Part shown: positions 17,756 through 25,063 of the stretch, in pieces | Position numbering within the stretch: the stretch's first letter is position 1 | Layout of the letters: each line of letters starts with the position of its first letter | Origin: Phycisphaerales bacterium UBA1845 | GTDB taxonomy: Bacteria; Planctomycetota; Phycisphaerae; UBA1845 | DNA length: 36,405 nt | Direction of reading: 5' to 3' | NCBI GenBank assembly: GCA_002338715.1 | Contig: DDIR01000118.1 | Coordinates: 1-36,405 of the forward strand | The notes under the pieces: generated by a model | Databases searched by the model: none | The model's input: only the letters and a program-made list of their open reading frames with translations | Told to the model about the DNA's origin: nothing | Position numbers and translations under genes: made by a program

Positions 17756-18112
17756 ATGAACGATATCAACCAAATCCAACTGACCAACGCATCGTCGCTC
17801 TTCAAGACAGACCAGACCGCCCGAGCGGCTGAGCTTTTGAAGGCCGATTCGGATGAAGCCAAGGCCCACAAGGGTTCGTTGTTTGTAAGTGAAACCGCGT
17901 CAAACGATGCGGGATCTGACCGGGTCGAAGTGTCGGCAGCAGGTGCCGCGCTGGCAGAAGCCAGTGCGCAGGAGTCTGCCGCCCTCGAAGCTTCAATCCG
18001 AATCGAGAAGGTGGCCAAGATCAGAAGTGATATCCAAAACGGCATCTACGACGTCGATGGACGTCTGGCCTACATCATGGACGACCTGATCGACGACATC
18101 ACCAAGACGTAA
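17756..18112 (+). CDS. flgM: FlgM-like anti-sigma-28 factor
   Basis: This encodes 118 residues, acidic and low-complexity in the first half. The C-terminal half fits FlgM: DRVEVSAAGAAL (residues 55-66), then RIEKVAKIRSDIQNGIYDVD (82-101) and a final helix GRLAYIMDDLIDDI. In FlgM this region wraps sigma-28 (FliA) and holds late flagellar genes off until the protein is exported through the finished hook-basal body. The start ATG follows a GTGGGG stretch with only a weak Shine-Dalgarno. It is monocistronic, with a strong terminator 70 nt downstream. The divergent CheW-CZB gene supports a motility role. The similarity is confined to the C-terminal half, so the assignment is good but not certain. 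Confidence 0.8.
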   Translation: MNDINQIQLTNASSLFKTDQTARAAELLKADSDEAKAHKGSLFVSETASNDAGSDRVEVSAAGAALAEASAQESAALEASIRIEKVAKIRSDIQNGIYDVDGRLAYIMDDLIDDITKT

Positions 18113-18179
18113 TCAATCGCCAAAATCAGCCGATTTGTTTTCGCAGCAATATTCGACCGCGCCGAACGCGGAATCGACG

Positions 18180-18216
18180 GTGCCGGTGTCTGCATCATGC
18201 AGTCACCGGCACTTTT
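18180..18216 (+). terminator. Rho-independent terminator of the flgM-like gene
   Basis: The stem GTGCCGGTG (18180-18188) pairs with CACCGGCAC (18204-18212), with an inner stem CTGCA/TGCAG and a 3-nt loop. Four T follow. It stands about 70 nt past the stop at 18112. Confidence 0.88.
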
Positions 18217-18258
18217 CGTGCGCGGTAATCGAACATCGCATCGTGCTTCGAGGGCATT

Positions 18259-18322
18259 GTAGGGTGGCCCGTGCCCACCGCCTTTTGAATACCAACGACA
18301 TGGTGGGCATGGCCCACTTTAT
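18259..18322. repeat. Dispersed palindrome family R1, copy B (degenerate right arm)
   Basis: The left arm begins GTAGGGTGGCCCGTGCCC (18259-18279). The right arm TGGTGGGCATGGCCCAC (from 18301) decays into TTTATAAC, which contains the stop codon of the protease gene (18319-18321, minus). The loop shares CCAACGACA with copies A and C. Confidence 0.85.
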
Positions 18323-19521
18323 AACGACTTTTGCAGCAGCTCGATGGCTTTCGCCAGTTGTTCGTCGTTTTCAAGCGGGGCGTGATTGCTGATCACGACA
18401 TCGGGAATGATGCCCCATTGCGTGTTGTCTTTCTCATGGAGCGCGCGATGTACGACGCGACCTTTGGGCAGTTGGTAATATGCGGACGTTAATCGCACCG
18501 CGCCGCCGTCTTGCAGCTTGCGCACGTATTGCACGCTGCCTTTGCCGAATGACTGTTCGCCGACAACGGTCGCACGACCAAGATCCTGCAACGAACCCGC
18601 GACAATCTCGGCTGCACTGGCGCTGTAGTGATTGACCAGGACCACAAGCGGGATATTCGAGTCGGTTTCATCGTCGGTGGCGGTGTATCGCGTGAGTGCG
18701 CCCTGCTGCGCCTGAATCGTCAGGATGGGTAGATCGGATTTCCCAACGAATCGGTCGACGAGTTGAATCGCCTGCGTCACCAAACCGCCGGGATTGTTTC
18801 GCAGGTCGAGGACGAGCGCCTTGGCTCCATCACGCTCGCACTGCTCAAGCGCTTTGTTGAATTGATCCAGCATCGATTCGCCAAAGGCGGCAATTCTGAT
18901 GTGGGCGATTGGGCTGTCTTCCGCAACCAACCAGTGCCATCCATCGTCACCGCGAACGTGCCCGCGGACGGAATCGCTTTCAAACCGCACGCGCTCCACG
19001 TCGAATTGGCGATTCTCGATTTCACTGGACCGCTCGATGACCAGCGTTACATGGCTGCCCGGAGCGCCGACGAGGCGGTTGTTGATCGCGAAGATCGATA
19101 AATCGCGGGTGGGGGTCTCGTCGATGGAAACCAGCATGTCTCCGGGCAGCAGTCCCGACTGCTCGGCTGGACTCCCCGGTAGCGGTGTTAGAACCGTTTG
19201 ATTGTCGGAGGTAAACGCGATTTCAACACCGATGCCAACAAGATTGCCAGCCAACTGGTCCTCGTAGGTCCGCATTTGTTCGACGGTCAGGTAGGCACTG
19301 TATGGATCAAGCGCATCCATCAATCCGCGCAGCGCTCCATCGGTTAATTGCTGCGGTTCGACCGTGTTGACGTAGTGATTCTCGATGAGCGTGTTGGCTT
19401 CGAGCAGCGGGCGATATCGTTCGACGAGCGTCTGATGCCATGCCGCCCGCGGCGCGAGCGCACAGAACATCGCCGCAATCAATCCGAGCGTGAGCAGCCA
19501 AACGGCGTGGCGAATTTGCAT
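18319..19521 (-). CDS. S41-family C-terminal processing protease with PDZ domain
   Basis: This encodes 400 residues. An N-terminal hydrophobic segment (VWLLTLGLIAAMFCALA, residues 7-23) exports or anchors it. Residues about 90-165 are a PDZ domain (LVGIGVEIAF, then SPAEQSGLLPGDMLVSIDE) that recognises substrate C-termini. The S41 catalytic core follows: DLRNNPGGLV (239-248), HYSASAAEIVAGSLQDLGRA with catalytic Ser302, and GEQSFGKGSVQ with general-base Lys327, 25 residues apart as in Prc. CtpA/Prc proteases trim or degrade exported proteins in the cell envelope. The divergent neighbour is flgM-like; upstream (same strand, 128 nt away) is a YbaK-type gene, with no obvious operon link. The start has only a weak GGAA upstream. 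Confidence 0.93.
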   Translation of the reverse strand: MQIRHAVWLLTLGLIAAMFCALAPRAAWHQTLVERYRPLLEANTLIENHYVNTVEPQQLTDGALRGLMDALDPYSAYLTVEQMRTYEDQLAGNLVGIGVEIAFTSDNQTVLTPLPGSPAEQSGLLPGDMLVSIDETPTRDLSIFAINNRLVGAPGSHVTLVIERSSEIENRQFDVERVRFESDSVRGHVRGDDGWHWLVAEDSPIAHIRIAAFGESMLDQFNKALEQCERDGAKALVLDLRNNPGGLVTQAIQLVDRFVGKSDLPILTIQAQQGALTRYTATDDETDSNIPLVVLVNHYSASAAEIVAGSLQDLGRATVVGEQSFGKGSVQYVRKLQDGGAVRLTSAYYQLPKGRVVHRALHEKDNTQWGIIPDVVISNHAPLENDEQLAKAIELLQKSL

Positions 19522-19649
19522 GGGGATCGTTCCAAAAAAATTAGATGTTCGCGATCAGTGACGCCTTTGTTCAGTCGGTCGCTCAGCGTAACTGCATCGC
19601 GAAGGTGTCGCAATGAATTCAGGGCAAACCAATGGATCGGTCGATTGGC

Positions 19650-20135
19650 CTACGACACGATAGAAAATGCGAAGATTTCGGGCGCAGCGATCTGCAGATA
19701 GTCGTCGACGTTCATGATGATCGAATCGGTGAGGCTGCCCGCGTTGAACGCGATGCGCTCGTTGGCGACGATGGACTCGTCCACGTAAAGTTCAAACGGG
19801 AGAATGGGTTTACCAAACGGCGGCACGCAACCCGGCACCAATCCGGTCAACGCCATCAACTCATCGGCGCTGGCAAAGCGTACGCCCTTGCTGCCGAAGT
19901 GCTTCTTGATCGCCGCCGATCGAAACTTGTTGGCCGCACTGAGCACAAACAGGCGAAAGGTTTCGTCGGTCTTGACCAATAGCGCCTTACCGCCAATCCG
20001 CAAATCCTCACCCCGCACCCGAGCCGAGTCTTCCGACGTTCGGGTGACTTCGTGATGGATATGTCGATAAGCAATGCCTGCATCGTCGAGAAGCTGGCGA
20101 ATGCCGGATAGTGTGGTTTGCTGCGAATCGCTCAT
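19650..20135 (-). CDS. YbaK/ProX-type aminoacyl-tRNA deacylase
   Basis: This encodes 161 residues, the usual size of free-standing YbaK-fold proteins that hydrolyse mischarged tRNAs (Cys- or Ala-tRNAPro type substrates). Family features seen are GIRQLLDDAGIAYRHIHHE at the N-terminus, the KALLVKT strand with the conserved lysine, FVLSAANKF, and GLVPGCVPPFGKP with the Gly-Pro substrate loop, then FELYVDESI and FNAGS. I chose ATG 20135 (MSDSQQTTL). An in-frame ATG at 20270 would translate through a dispersed palindrome and is rejected. Substrate specificity cannot be told from sequence alone. A divergent palindrome-bearing gap separates it from the YkgJ genes. Confidence 0.9.
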   Translation of the reverse strand: MSDSQQTTLSGIRQLLDDAGIAYRHIHHEVTRTSEDSARVRGEDLRIGGKALLVKTDETFRLFVLSAANKFRSAAIKKHFGSKGVRFASADELMALTGLVPGCVPPFGKPILPFELYVDESIVANERIAFNAGSLTDSIIMNVDDYLQIAAPEIFAFSIVS

Positions 20136-20216
20136 GGGGCCAGCGGTTATTGTACGAATTCGGGAGGCTTGACTACAATAGCAGCTTCCGGAGTAAGAAA
20201 ATCCGAGCGCAAAGAT

Positions 20217-20290
20217 GTGCCACTGCTCTGTGAGCAGTGCAGAAATCCGACAGCGATTTGGCGCTGACACTGCTCACAGAGCAGTGGCAC
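20217..20290. repeat. Dispersed palindrome family R2, copy A
   Basis: Two perfectly complementary 23-nt arms (20217-20239, beginning GTGCCACTGCTCTGTGAG, and 20268-20290) surround 28 nt. Each arm is itself a small hairpin (CACTGCTC/GAGCAGTG). It lies between the divergent ybaK-like and YkgJ genes. Copy B is at 31811. Confidence 0.92.
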
Positions 20291-20326
20291 GGTGCGAACG
20301 CGTTTATGTTTGCGGTATGAGGCAAG

Positions 20327-20764
20327 ATGGCCAAAGAACACAATAGCAAGTGGTACGCAGCCGGCCTGGCGTTTCAGTGTCAGCAGAGTGGCAACTGCTG
20401 CAGCGGCGAGCCCGGGCATGTCTGGGTGACGAAGAAGGAAATCGCCAACATCGCCGAGTATCTCGGGATCGAAGGCGAGTGGCTGCCCAAGAAATACCTT
20501 CGCCGCGTCGGGTTTCGCTACAGCCTCACCGAGCATGCCGATGGCGACTGCGTGTTTCTGGAGCGGTCGAAGGACGGGTGCGCAAGCTGCCGCATCCACA
20601 AAGTCAAACCCACGCAGTGTCGAACCTGGCCCTTCTGGAGCAGCAATCTCAAATCGCCCGAGCATTGGAACGAAGCCGCCCAGGGTTGCCCCGGCATCAA
20701 TCGCGGACCAACGCACACGCTTGTGCAGATTGACGAAATCCGGTTGATGAAAGCGCCGTCATGA
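20327..20764 (+). CDS. YkgJ-family cysteine-cluster protein
   Basis: This encodes 145 residues with the YkgJ (zinc- or iron-chelating cysteine cluster) pattern: FQCQQSGNCCSG (C18, C24, C25), then CVFLERSKDGCASC and KPTQCRTWPF. The family is predicted to coordinate a metal, but its biochemical role is poorly defined. The start follows GAGG by 4 nt. Its stop overlaps the next gene's ATG (ATGA, 20761-20764), so the two are translationally coupled, and the neighbour is also YkgJ-like. A two-subunit or sequential function is plausible inference. Confidence 0.88.
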   Translation: MAKEHNSKWYAAGLAFQCQQSGNCCSGEPGHVWVTKKEIANIAEYLGIEGEWLPKKYLRRVGFRYSLTEHADGDCVFLERSKDGCASCRIHKVKPTQCRTWPFWSSNLKSPEHWNEAAQGCPGINRGPTHTLVQIDEIRLMKAPS

Positions 20765-21297
20765 TCTCTGCCGACCTGCCCATCGACGACATTCGACGGT
20801 GCAGTCGCGATGCGGCATTCATGTCGGAGGTGGCCGCATTTCTGGAATCGCTCGATCAGTCGGTCGCGTCGCACACGCCGGTGTGCACGAATCGCGGTGC
20901 GTGCTGCAAGTTTGAGTCGTACGGTCACGATCTGTTCGTCACGTCGGTCGAGCTGGCGTACTTTGTCGGGCTGACGGAAGGCGAACTGATCGCGCCGGTG
21001 GACCGAAGTTTCTGCCCATATCAGCAGGGCGGTGCGTGTGTCACCCGCGTCCAGAGGCCGGTGGGTTGCCGCGTCTATTTTTGCGAGGAGCGATCGCAGC
21101 ATTGGCAGGGTGATCTGACCGAATCGGCGCTGGGCGAGCTGGCGAAGATCGGAGACAAATTCAAGCTTCAATATGCGTACCTGGAGTGGACGACGGCGCT
21201 GCGAAAGTTGGCGGGCAGGGTGGTGGACGGGCCCATCACCGCGCCGAATGGCGGGCCTGTGACTCTTTCGATTGACAGCCTTCCGAAGCGTTCGTAA
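20761..21297 (+). CDS. Second YkgJ-like cysteine-cluster protein
   Basis: This encodes 178 residues. Cys motifs are CTNRGACCKFESYGHDLFVT and, after about 30 residues, CPYQQGGACVTRVQRPVGCR followed by VYFCEE, a diverged form of the same cluster as in the preceding gene. The C-terminal third is helical and without Cys. The ATG overlaps the preceding stop by 4 nt, giving tight coupling. The pair differs in length and in the spacing of the clusters, so it is an old duplication or a distinct subfamily rather than a recent copy. The role is unknown; metal binding is the family expectation. Confidence 0.85.
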   Translation: MISADLPIDDIRRCSRDAAFMSEVAAFLESLDQSVASHTPVCTNRGACCKFESYGHDLFVTSVELAYFVGLTEGELIAPVDRSFCPYQQGGACVTRVQRPVGCRVYFCEERSQHWQGDLTESALGELAKIGDKFKLQYAYLEWTTALRKLAGRVVDGPITAPNGGPVTLSIDSLPKRS

Positions 21298-21386
21298 CAT
21301 CGGGCTCTATTGGACTTAGAACTAGCTCGCCAGCCGGGTTTTCAGTTGCCAGATCCGCTGTCCCTTGGCGAAACGGGAGGTCATCG

Positions 21387-21671
21387 ATGAACACGATGAA
21401 TAAGCGCTGGACAGGTTTGACGTTGGGGGTCGCTCTCATCCTTATGACGAGCGCCACGGGTTGCTTCCAGTTTGCGACCGAAAAGGCCTATTGGGACTAC
21501 ACCGGCAATCGCGCGATCTTCCAGGTGACGAATTCGAGCCAGACGGCGGCTGACCGCATGCACACGCATCGCCAGGTCATCAACCAGGACGCCCGATCGA
21601 TGATCGATGACATCGACTTCATCCTTCTTCGCGAACGCCCAAGCCGCCTGTCGCGATGGCACAATCGCTAG
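21387..21671 (+). CDS. Small predicted lipoprotein
   Basis: This encodes 94 residues. The signal region GLTLGVALILMTSATGC would put a lipid on Cys26 (ATGC lipobox, weaker than consensus). The mature 68 residues are charged and helical (FATEKAYWDYTGNRAIFQV, then DIDFILLRERPSRLSRW) with no recognised family. GGGAGG (21375-21380) 6 nt before the ATG supports the start. A strong terminator at 21742-21772 follows, so it is its own unit. Confidence 0.7.
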   Translation: MNTMNKRWTGLTLGVALILMTSATGCFQFATEKAYWDYTGNRAIFQVTNSSQTAADRMHTHRQVINQDARSMIDDIDFILLRERPSRLSRWHNR

Positions 21672-21741
21672 GCGTTGTATTGTTGCATGCGACCGTGCAT
21701 TCAACAGTGCGTACGACTTACAGAACCCAGTTTGAACACCC

Positions 21742-21772
21742 AAGCCTTCGGGATTTTTCTCGGAGGCTTTTT
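21742..21772 (+). terminator. Rho-independent terminator after the small lipoprotein gene
   Basis: AAGCCTTCGGG (21742-21752) pairs with CTCGGAGGCTT (21759-21769) including two G-U pairs. The loop is ATTTTT and TTT follows. It lies only 17 nt before the next gene's GTG, so the following gene needs its own promoter overlapping this element or read-through. Confidence 0.75.
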
Positions 21773-21789
21773 GATTTGGAGGGTACACA

Positions 21790-22644
21790 GTGTCAGATAG
21801 TGACACCAACATCGAGAAGCGCGAACGCGTCCAAGCCGATTGGGACGAGGCGGCTGATCATTGGGCGCGGTGGGAACCCTATATACACAATCTATTGTGG
21901 CCGGTGTCTGTACGGTTGGCGGCTGGGGCACGGTTGCGCGCGGGGATGAAGGTGCTCGATGTCGGAACGGGCACGGGCGACATGGCCTTGTTCGCGGCCG
22001 GGGTTGTCGAAAATTCGGGGTCGGTCGTGGGGATCGATCTGTCGGAGGACATGCTGCAAACCGCCCGCGATCGGGCGCGGGTGTTGGGGTTTGCGAACGT
22101 CTCGTTCGAGCAGGCGTCGGGCGATGTTTTCGCGGCTGATTCGCAAAGCTTCGATGCGATTGTCGGCCGCTTCAGCGCATTCTTTTTTCCCGATGTGGTG
22201 GCTGGCTTGTCGCATTTGCGGACGCTATTGAAACCCGGCGGGCGGGCAAGCTTTTCGCTTTGGACCCCGCCCGAAGTGAACCCGGTGTTTGGCATTCCGC
22301 GGGACGCGCTGGCACCTTTTACCAAAGGGCAACAGGAGGCCGATTCCTTCAACCCGTTTCGACATTCGGGTCCGGGCTTGTTCGCGACGGCGATGAAAGA
22401 AGCGGGCTACGCGGAAGTGACCGACGAGGAAGTGGGCCTGTACCAGTTCGCCCCGGGCTGCGAGGCGTACTGGGACATCCTCGTCAAAGTGTCGACCTCG
22501 TTTCGCAAGCAGTACGATCCGCTGAGCGAGAAGGACCAGCATGCCGTCAAGCAATCGGTGCTGAAGCAAATAAGCCAATACGAAACCAACGGAATCGTCC
22601 GCGTGCCGGCGCGGGCGCGGGTTGTTTCAGGAACGTCAACATAG
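21790..22644 (+). CDS. Class I SAM-dependent methyltransferase
   Basis: This encodes 284 residues. The Rossmann motif I is VLDVGTGTGDMAL (about residues 55-67). The acidic end of strand 2 is VVGIDLSEDML, and the family's motif IV region reads FDAIVGRFSAFFFPD, then HLRTLLKPGGRASFSLWTPP. It resembles UbiE/COQ5-type methyltransferases, but the substrate cannot be read from sequence. The start is GTG 21790 with GGAGGG (21778-21783) 6 nt upstream. The terminator of the preceding gene lies just before, so expression may depend on read-through. No biosynthetic neighbour hints at a substrate. Confidence 0.9.
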   Translation: MSDSDTNIEKRERVQADWDEAADHWARWEPYIHNLLWPVSVRLAAGARLRAGMKVLDVGTGTGDMALFAAGVVENSGSVVGIDLSEDMLQTARDRARVLGFANVSFEQASGDVFAADSQSFDAIVGRFSAFFFPDVVAGLSHLRTLLKPGGRASFSLWTPPEVNPVFGIPRDALAPFTKGQQEADSFNPFRHSGPGLFATAMKEAGYAEVTDEEVGLYQFAPGCEAYWDILVKVSTSFRKQYDPLSEKDQHAVKQSVLKQISQYETNGIVRVPARARVVSGTST

Positions 22645-22710
22645 CGATTGCATCGCATTCTGATGCACTCAGTGGGAACGATGTCCAACGTCAACACCAG
22701 GAGAATTCAG

Positions 22711-22956
22711 ATGCAAATGAAACGATTGGTTCCATTCGCTGTCACGATTTGTTTGACGGTTTCGGCTTTCACATTTCTTACATCGATCTTCTCAACAGCC
22801 AAGGCGGATAGCCCGGAACCGCGTCGAGCGGTATCGCTTGTTTTGATGGGTGACAACGCATCTGGTGGCGTCCTATACCGCATGTGGTCGGACGGTACGG
22901 TTGAGATGAAGCCGCTCAACCCGAGACACGGGACGTCTTGGACGTCGATAGATTGA
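22711..22956 (+). CDS. Small secreted protein of unknown function
   Basis: This encodes 81 residues from ATG 22711, chosen because AGGAGA (22699-22704) lies 6 nt upstream. An in-frame ATG at 22648 would add 21 residues without a ribosome site. The signal peptide ends STAKA, with cleavage before DSPEPRR. The mature 49 residues contain SLVLMGDNASGGVLYRMWSD and a repeated WT/GT phrase; no family was recognised. A dispersed palindrome starts 2 nt after the stop. Confidence 0.65.
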   Translation: MQMKRLVPFAVTICLTVSAFTFLTSIFSTAKADSPEPRRAVSLVLMGDNASGGVLYRMWSDGTVEMKPLNPRHGTSWTSID

Positions 22957-22958
22957 AG

Positions 22959-23052
22959 CCGTGTACCACTGGCAGCTTGCCTGCCAGTGCTTTGGACCGA
23001 TTTGACCATTCACGTTGGACACACTGGGTGACAAGCACCCAGTGGCACACGG
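22959..23052. repeat. Compound palindrome R3, relative of family R2
   Basis: Outer arms CCGTGTACCACTGG and CCAGTGGCACACGG (one mismatch) enclose two inner hairpins: CACTGGCAG/CTGCCAGTG (22967-22989) and CACTGGGTG/CACCCAGTG (23022-23044). The CACTG...CAGTG(GCAC) borders match family R2. It begins 2 nt after a stop codon. Confidence 0.85.
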
Positions 23053-23103
23053 TCCCAATCGCGTAGGTCGGATCATCGACCCGACAAAACAACCAGACGT
23101 ATC

Positions 23104-24216
23104 TCAACCTTTGTCGAATTCAATATCGATCCAGACGAGGCGATGGTCGCTTGATGCGCTGCGGTCTTGAATCAGGCGATGCAATTCCTCGCCTTGATTT
23201 GGTGTGAATACGCCGCTTTGTTTCACCTTCAGATCGGTCGATGGCAGGACGTAGTCGATTCTTCCGAAGTCGCAGGTTTTGTCGGTGGCGAGTTTTGGCG
23301 TGTTGGGTTTGATGCGTTCGTGGTTGAGCAGTTGATTGATCGCGGGTTGGCCATAGGGGGCTGGGTCTTTCGTTGGATCGGCGTTCAGGTCGCCGAGGAT
23401 CACGAAAGACGCCGTCGTCGCAAGTGCCGCTTGTTTGCCTTGATCGTCCTTGATGTAACTGGCTTTCTTGCCGCCGGAAATGTAATCCGCCCACAACCGA
23501 ATTTCATCGAAGTTGCGCCGGCCATTGCGATCCTCGTTGCCGTCAAAAACCGGAGGTGTCGGGTGCGAGCAGAGCAGGTGCAGCGATTGGCCATCGATGT
23601 CGATCGGCACGTCCCAATGACTCTTGCTTGATAGCGGAAATTGCTTGGCTTCTTCTTCGGTGTACCAGTCGGGTTTGCCGTTGGTCCCGTCGCAGATGAG
23701 TGCGCCGGGCATGTCGCGCCATTTCAGATGTCGAAACGTGCGGACGGATTTTTGATCGATCGGGAAGCGGCTGAGGATGGCCATCCCGTACTGACCGGCG
23801 TATTGGCCATACCCCCACGCATCACCGGGTCCGTTGGTATTGCCGTCGTTGTCGAGGTCGAAACCGCTGGGAGAACCGGTATTAACTTCATCGACGAAGA
23901 TGTGCTCGAATTCGATCGGCGCTTGACCGTTCTGCGAAACCGCGAGGTAGGCTTTGCAGAATTGTCGCGCACCGGATGCGTCGCCATTGCCAACGTCGAT
24001 TTCGTTGATGAGCAGAATGTCGGGGCGGACGCGCTGGATGATTTCTGCCGCGCCTTTGAGTTGGCGATTCGTACCGTGACCGGTGTCATCGGTTTGCGAC
24101 AGTTTTTTTTCGGTGAGTTCCCAGATATTAAACGTCGCGACGCGCACCGTTCCCGCGATCGCCGAGCCGGCTGACATCAGCAATATGAAAAGTGTTACGC
24201 GCAGTGAGTTTTTCAT
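23104..24216 (-). CDS. Exported endonuclease/exonuclease/phosphatase (EEP) family hydrolase
   Basis: This encodes 370 residues from ATG 24216. The frame extends upstream, but only this start gives a signal peptide (KNSLRVTLFILLMSAGSAIA) followed at once by the EEP fold. Metal and catalytic motifs are VRVATFNIWEL, DILLINEID, LHLLCSHPTPP, ILGDLNADP, FGRIDYVLPS and the closing SDHRLVWIDIE. EEP enzymes cleave phosphodiester or phosphoester bonds with Mg (nucleases, sphingomyelinases, phosphatases). The substrate is not predictable here. It is predicted secreted or periplasmic. GAGGG precedes the start. It diverges from ferritin. A second, dockerin-tailed EEP gene lies beyond ferritin. Confidence 0.9.
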   Translation of the reverse strand: MKNSLRVTLFILLMSAGSAIAGTVRVATFNIWELTEKKLSQTDDTGHGTNRQLKGAAEIIQRVRPDILLINEIDVGNGDASGARQFCKAYLAVSQNGQAPIEFEHIFVDEVNTGSPSGFDLDNDGNTNGPGDAWGYGQYAGQYGMAILSRFPIDQKSVRTFRHLKWRDMPGALICDGTNGKPDWYTEEEAKQFPLSSKSHWDVPIDIDGQSLHLLCSHPTPPVFDGNEDRNGRRNFDEIRLWADYISGGKKASYIKDDQGKQAALATTASFVILGDLNADPTKDPAPYGQPAINQLLNHERIKPNTPKLATDKTCDFGRIDYVLPSTDLKVKQSGVFTPNQGEELHRLIQDRSASSDHRLVWIDIEFDKG

Positions 24217-24339
24217 GTCGGCCCTCGTGTTTAGGTCCACCGTTGGCGGAGCGGCTGGTCGCATGGATCGCCGAGTGATACAATCCTGTTTACTGAAATA
24301 TCGTAACCTTGACCCCATCAGACTGCGAGGCCGACACCC

Positions 24340-24843
24340 ATGATGATTCCCCAACCTGTCGTCGATAAGCTCAATCAACAGATCGCCAACGAATTTGGCG
24401 CTGCCCACAACTATCTCGCGATGGCCTGTCGCTTTGACGAACTCGGCCTCAAGATGCTGTCGCAGTATTTCTTCCGTCAGAGCGACGAAGAGCGCGAGCA
24501 TGGCCGCAAGATCCTTGATTACGTTTTGGAAGTCGGTGCCGACGTCAAGCTCCAAGCCACACCGGAACCGAGCGGGGACATGAGCACGCCCAAGACGATC
24601 GTCCAATCTGCGCTTGAGCAGGAAAAGGAAGTCACCCGTCAGATCAACGACATCGCTGCGACCGCAGAAGCCAACAAAGATTACGCAACGCGCAGTTTCA
24701 TCAACTGGTTCATCGATGAACAGGTCGAAGAGGTCTCATCGATGTCCGAACTCTTGAATCTGGTTGAGTTGGCTGGCGAGCATCACCTGCTGCAGGTCGA
24801 GATGCGCGTGGCCAAGATGATGGCCGTCCCACACGCCAAGTAG
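24340..24843 (+). CDS. ftnA: Ferritin (non-haem iron storage)
   Basis: This encodes 167 residues, standard length for bacterial ferritin. It oxidises Fe(II) and stores ferric mineral inside a 24-subunit shell in the cytosol. Counting from the second Met, the ferroxidase ligands fall at E17, E50, H53, E94, Q127 and E130, the same numbers as in E. coli FtnA, which suggests the start is the second ATG (24343). Landmarks are NEFGAAHNYLAMA, SDEEREHG, and WFIDEQVEEV. A TACAAT at 24279-24284 could be a -10, but its -35 partner is poor. No Fur box was seen. Confidence 0.95.
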   Translation: MMIPQPVVDKLNQQIANEFGAAHNYLAMACRFDELGLKMLSQYFFRQSDEEREHGRKILDYVLEVGADVKLQATPEPSGDMSTPKTIVQSALEQEKEVTRQINDIAATAEANKDYATRSFINWFIDEQVEEVSSMSELLNLVELAGEHHLLQVEMRVAKMMAVPHAK

Positions 24844-25024
24844 CCATTCAGTTAGTAGTTGGCGAGCGTTCGCGACGTTTTCAACGTTGTTATCGGCGAA
24901 TGTGTGGCCAATGCGCGTCCGCGAAACTGTCTGGTTTGAGCGGGTGCGAGCCATTAGAATAGACGGTCTCAAAACCAAGCGTTCTGCCGAATTGGTCAAT
25001 CGCGCAGCAGTGAACGCACACCAA

Positions 25025-25062
25025 TAAGCTGGGGAGGGGAAGAAGCGCTTTTTTCCAGCTTA
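25025..25062 (+). promoter_or_regulatory. Leader hairpin before dockerin-tailed EEP gene
   Basis: TAAGCTGG (25025-25032) pairs perfectly with CCAGCTTA (25055-25062), ending one base before the ATG at 25064. The loop holds GGGGAGGGG, a potential ribosome site, so folding could hide or present it. It might instead terminate ferritin mRNA; there is a T-run inside the loop but none after the stem. Confidence 0.45.
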
Positions 25063-25063
25063 C

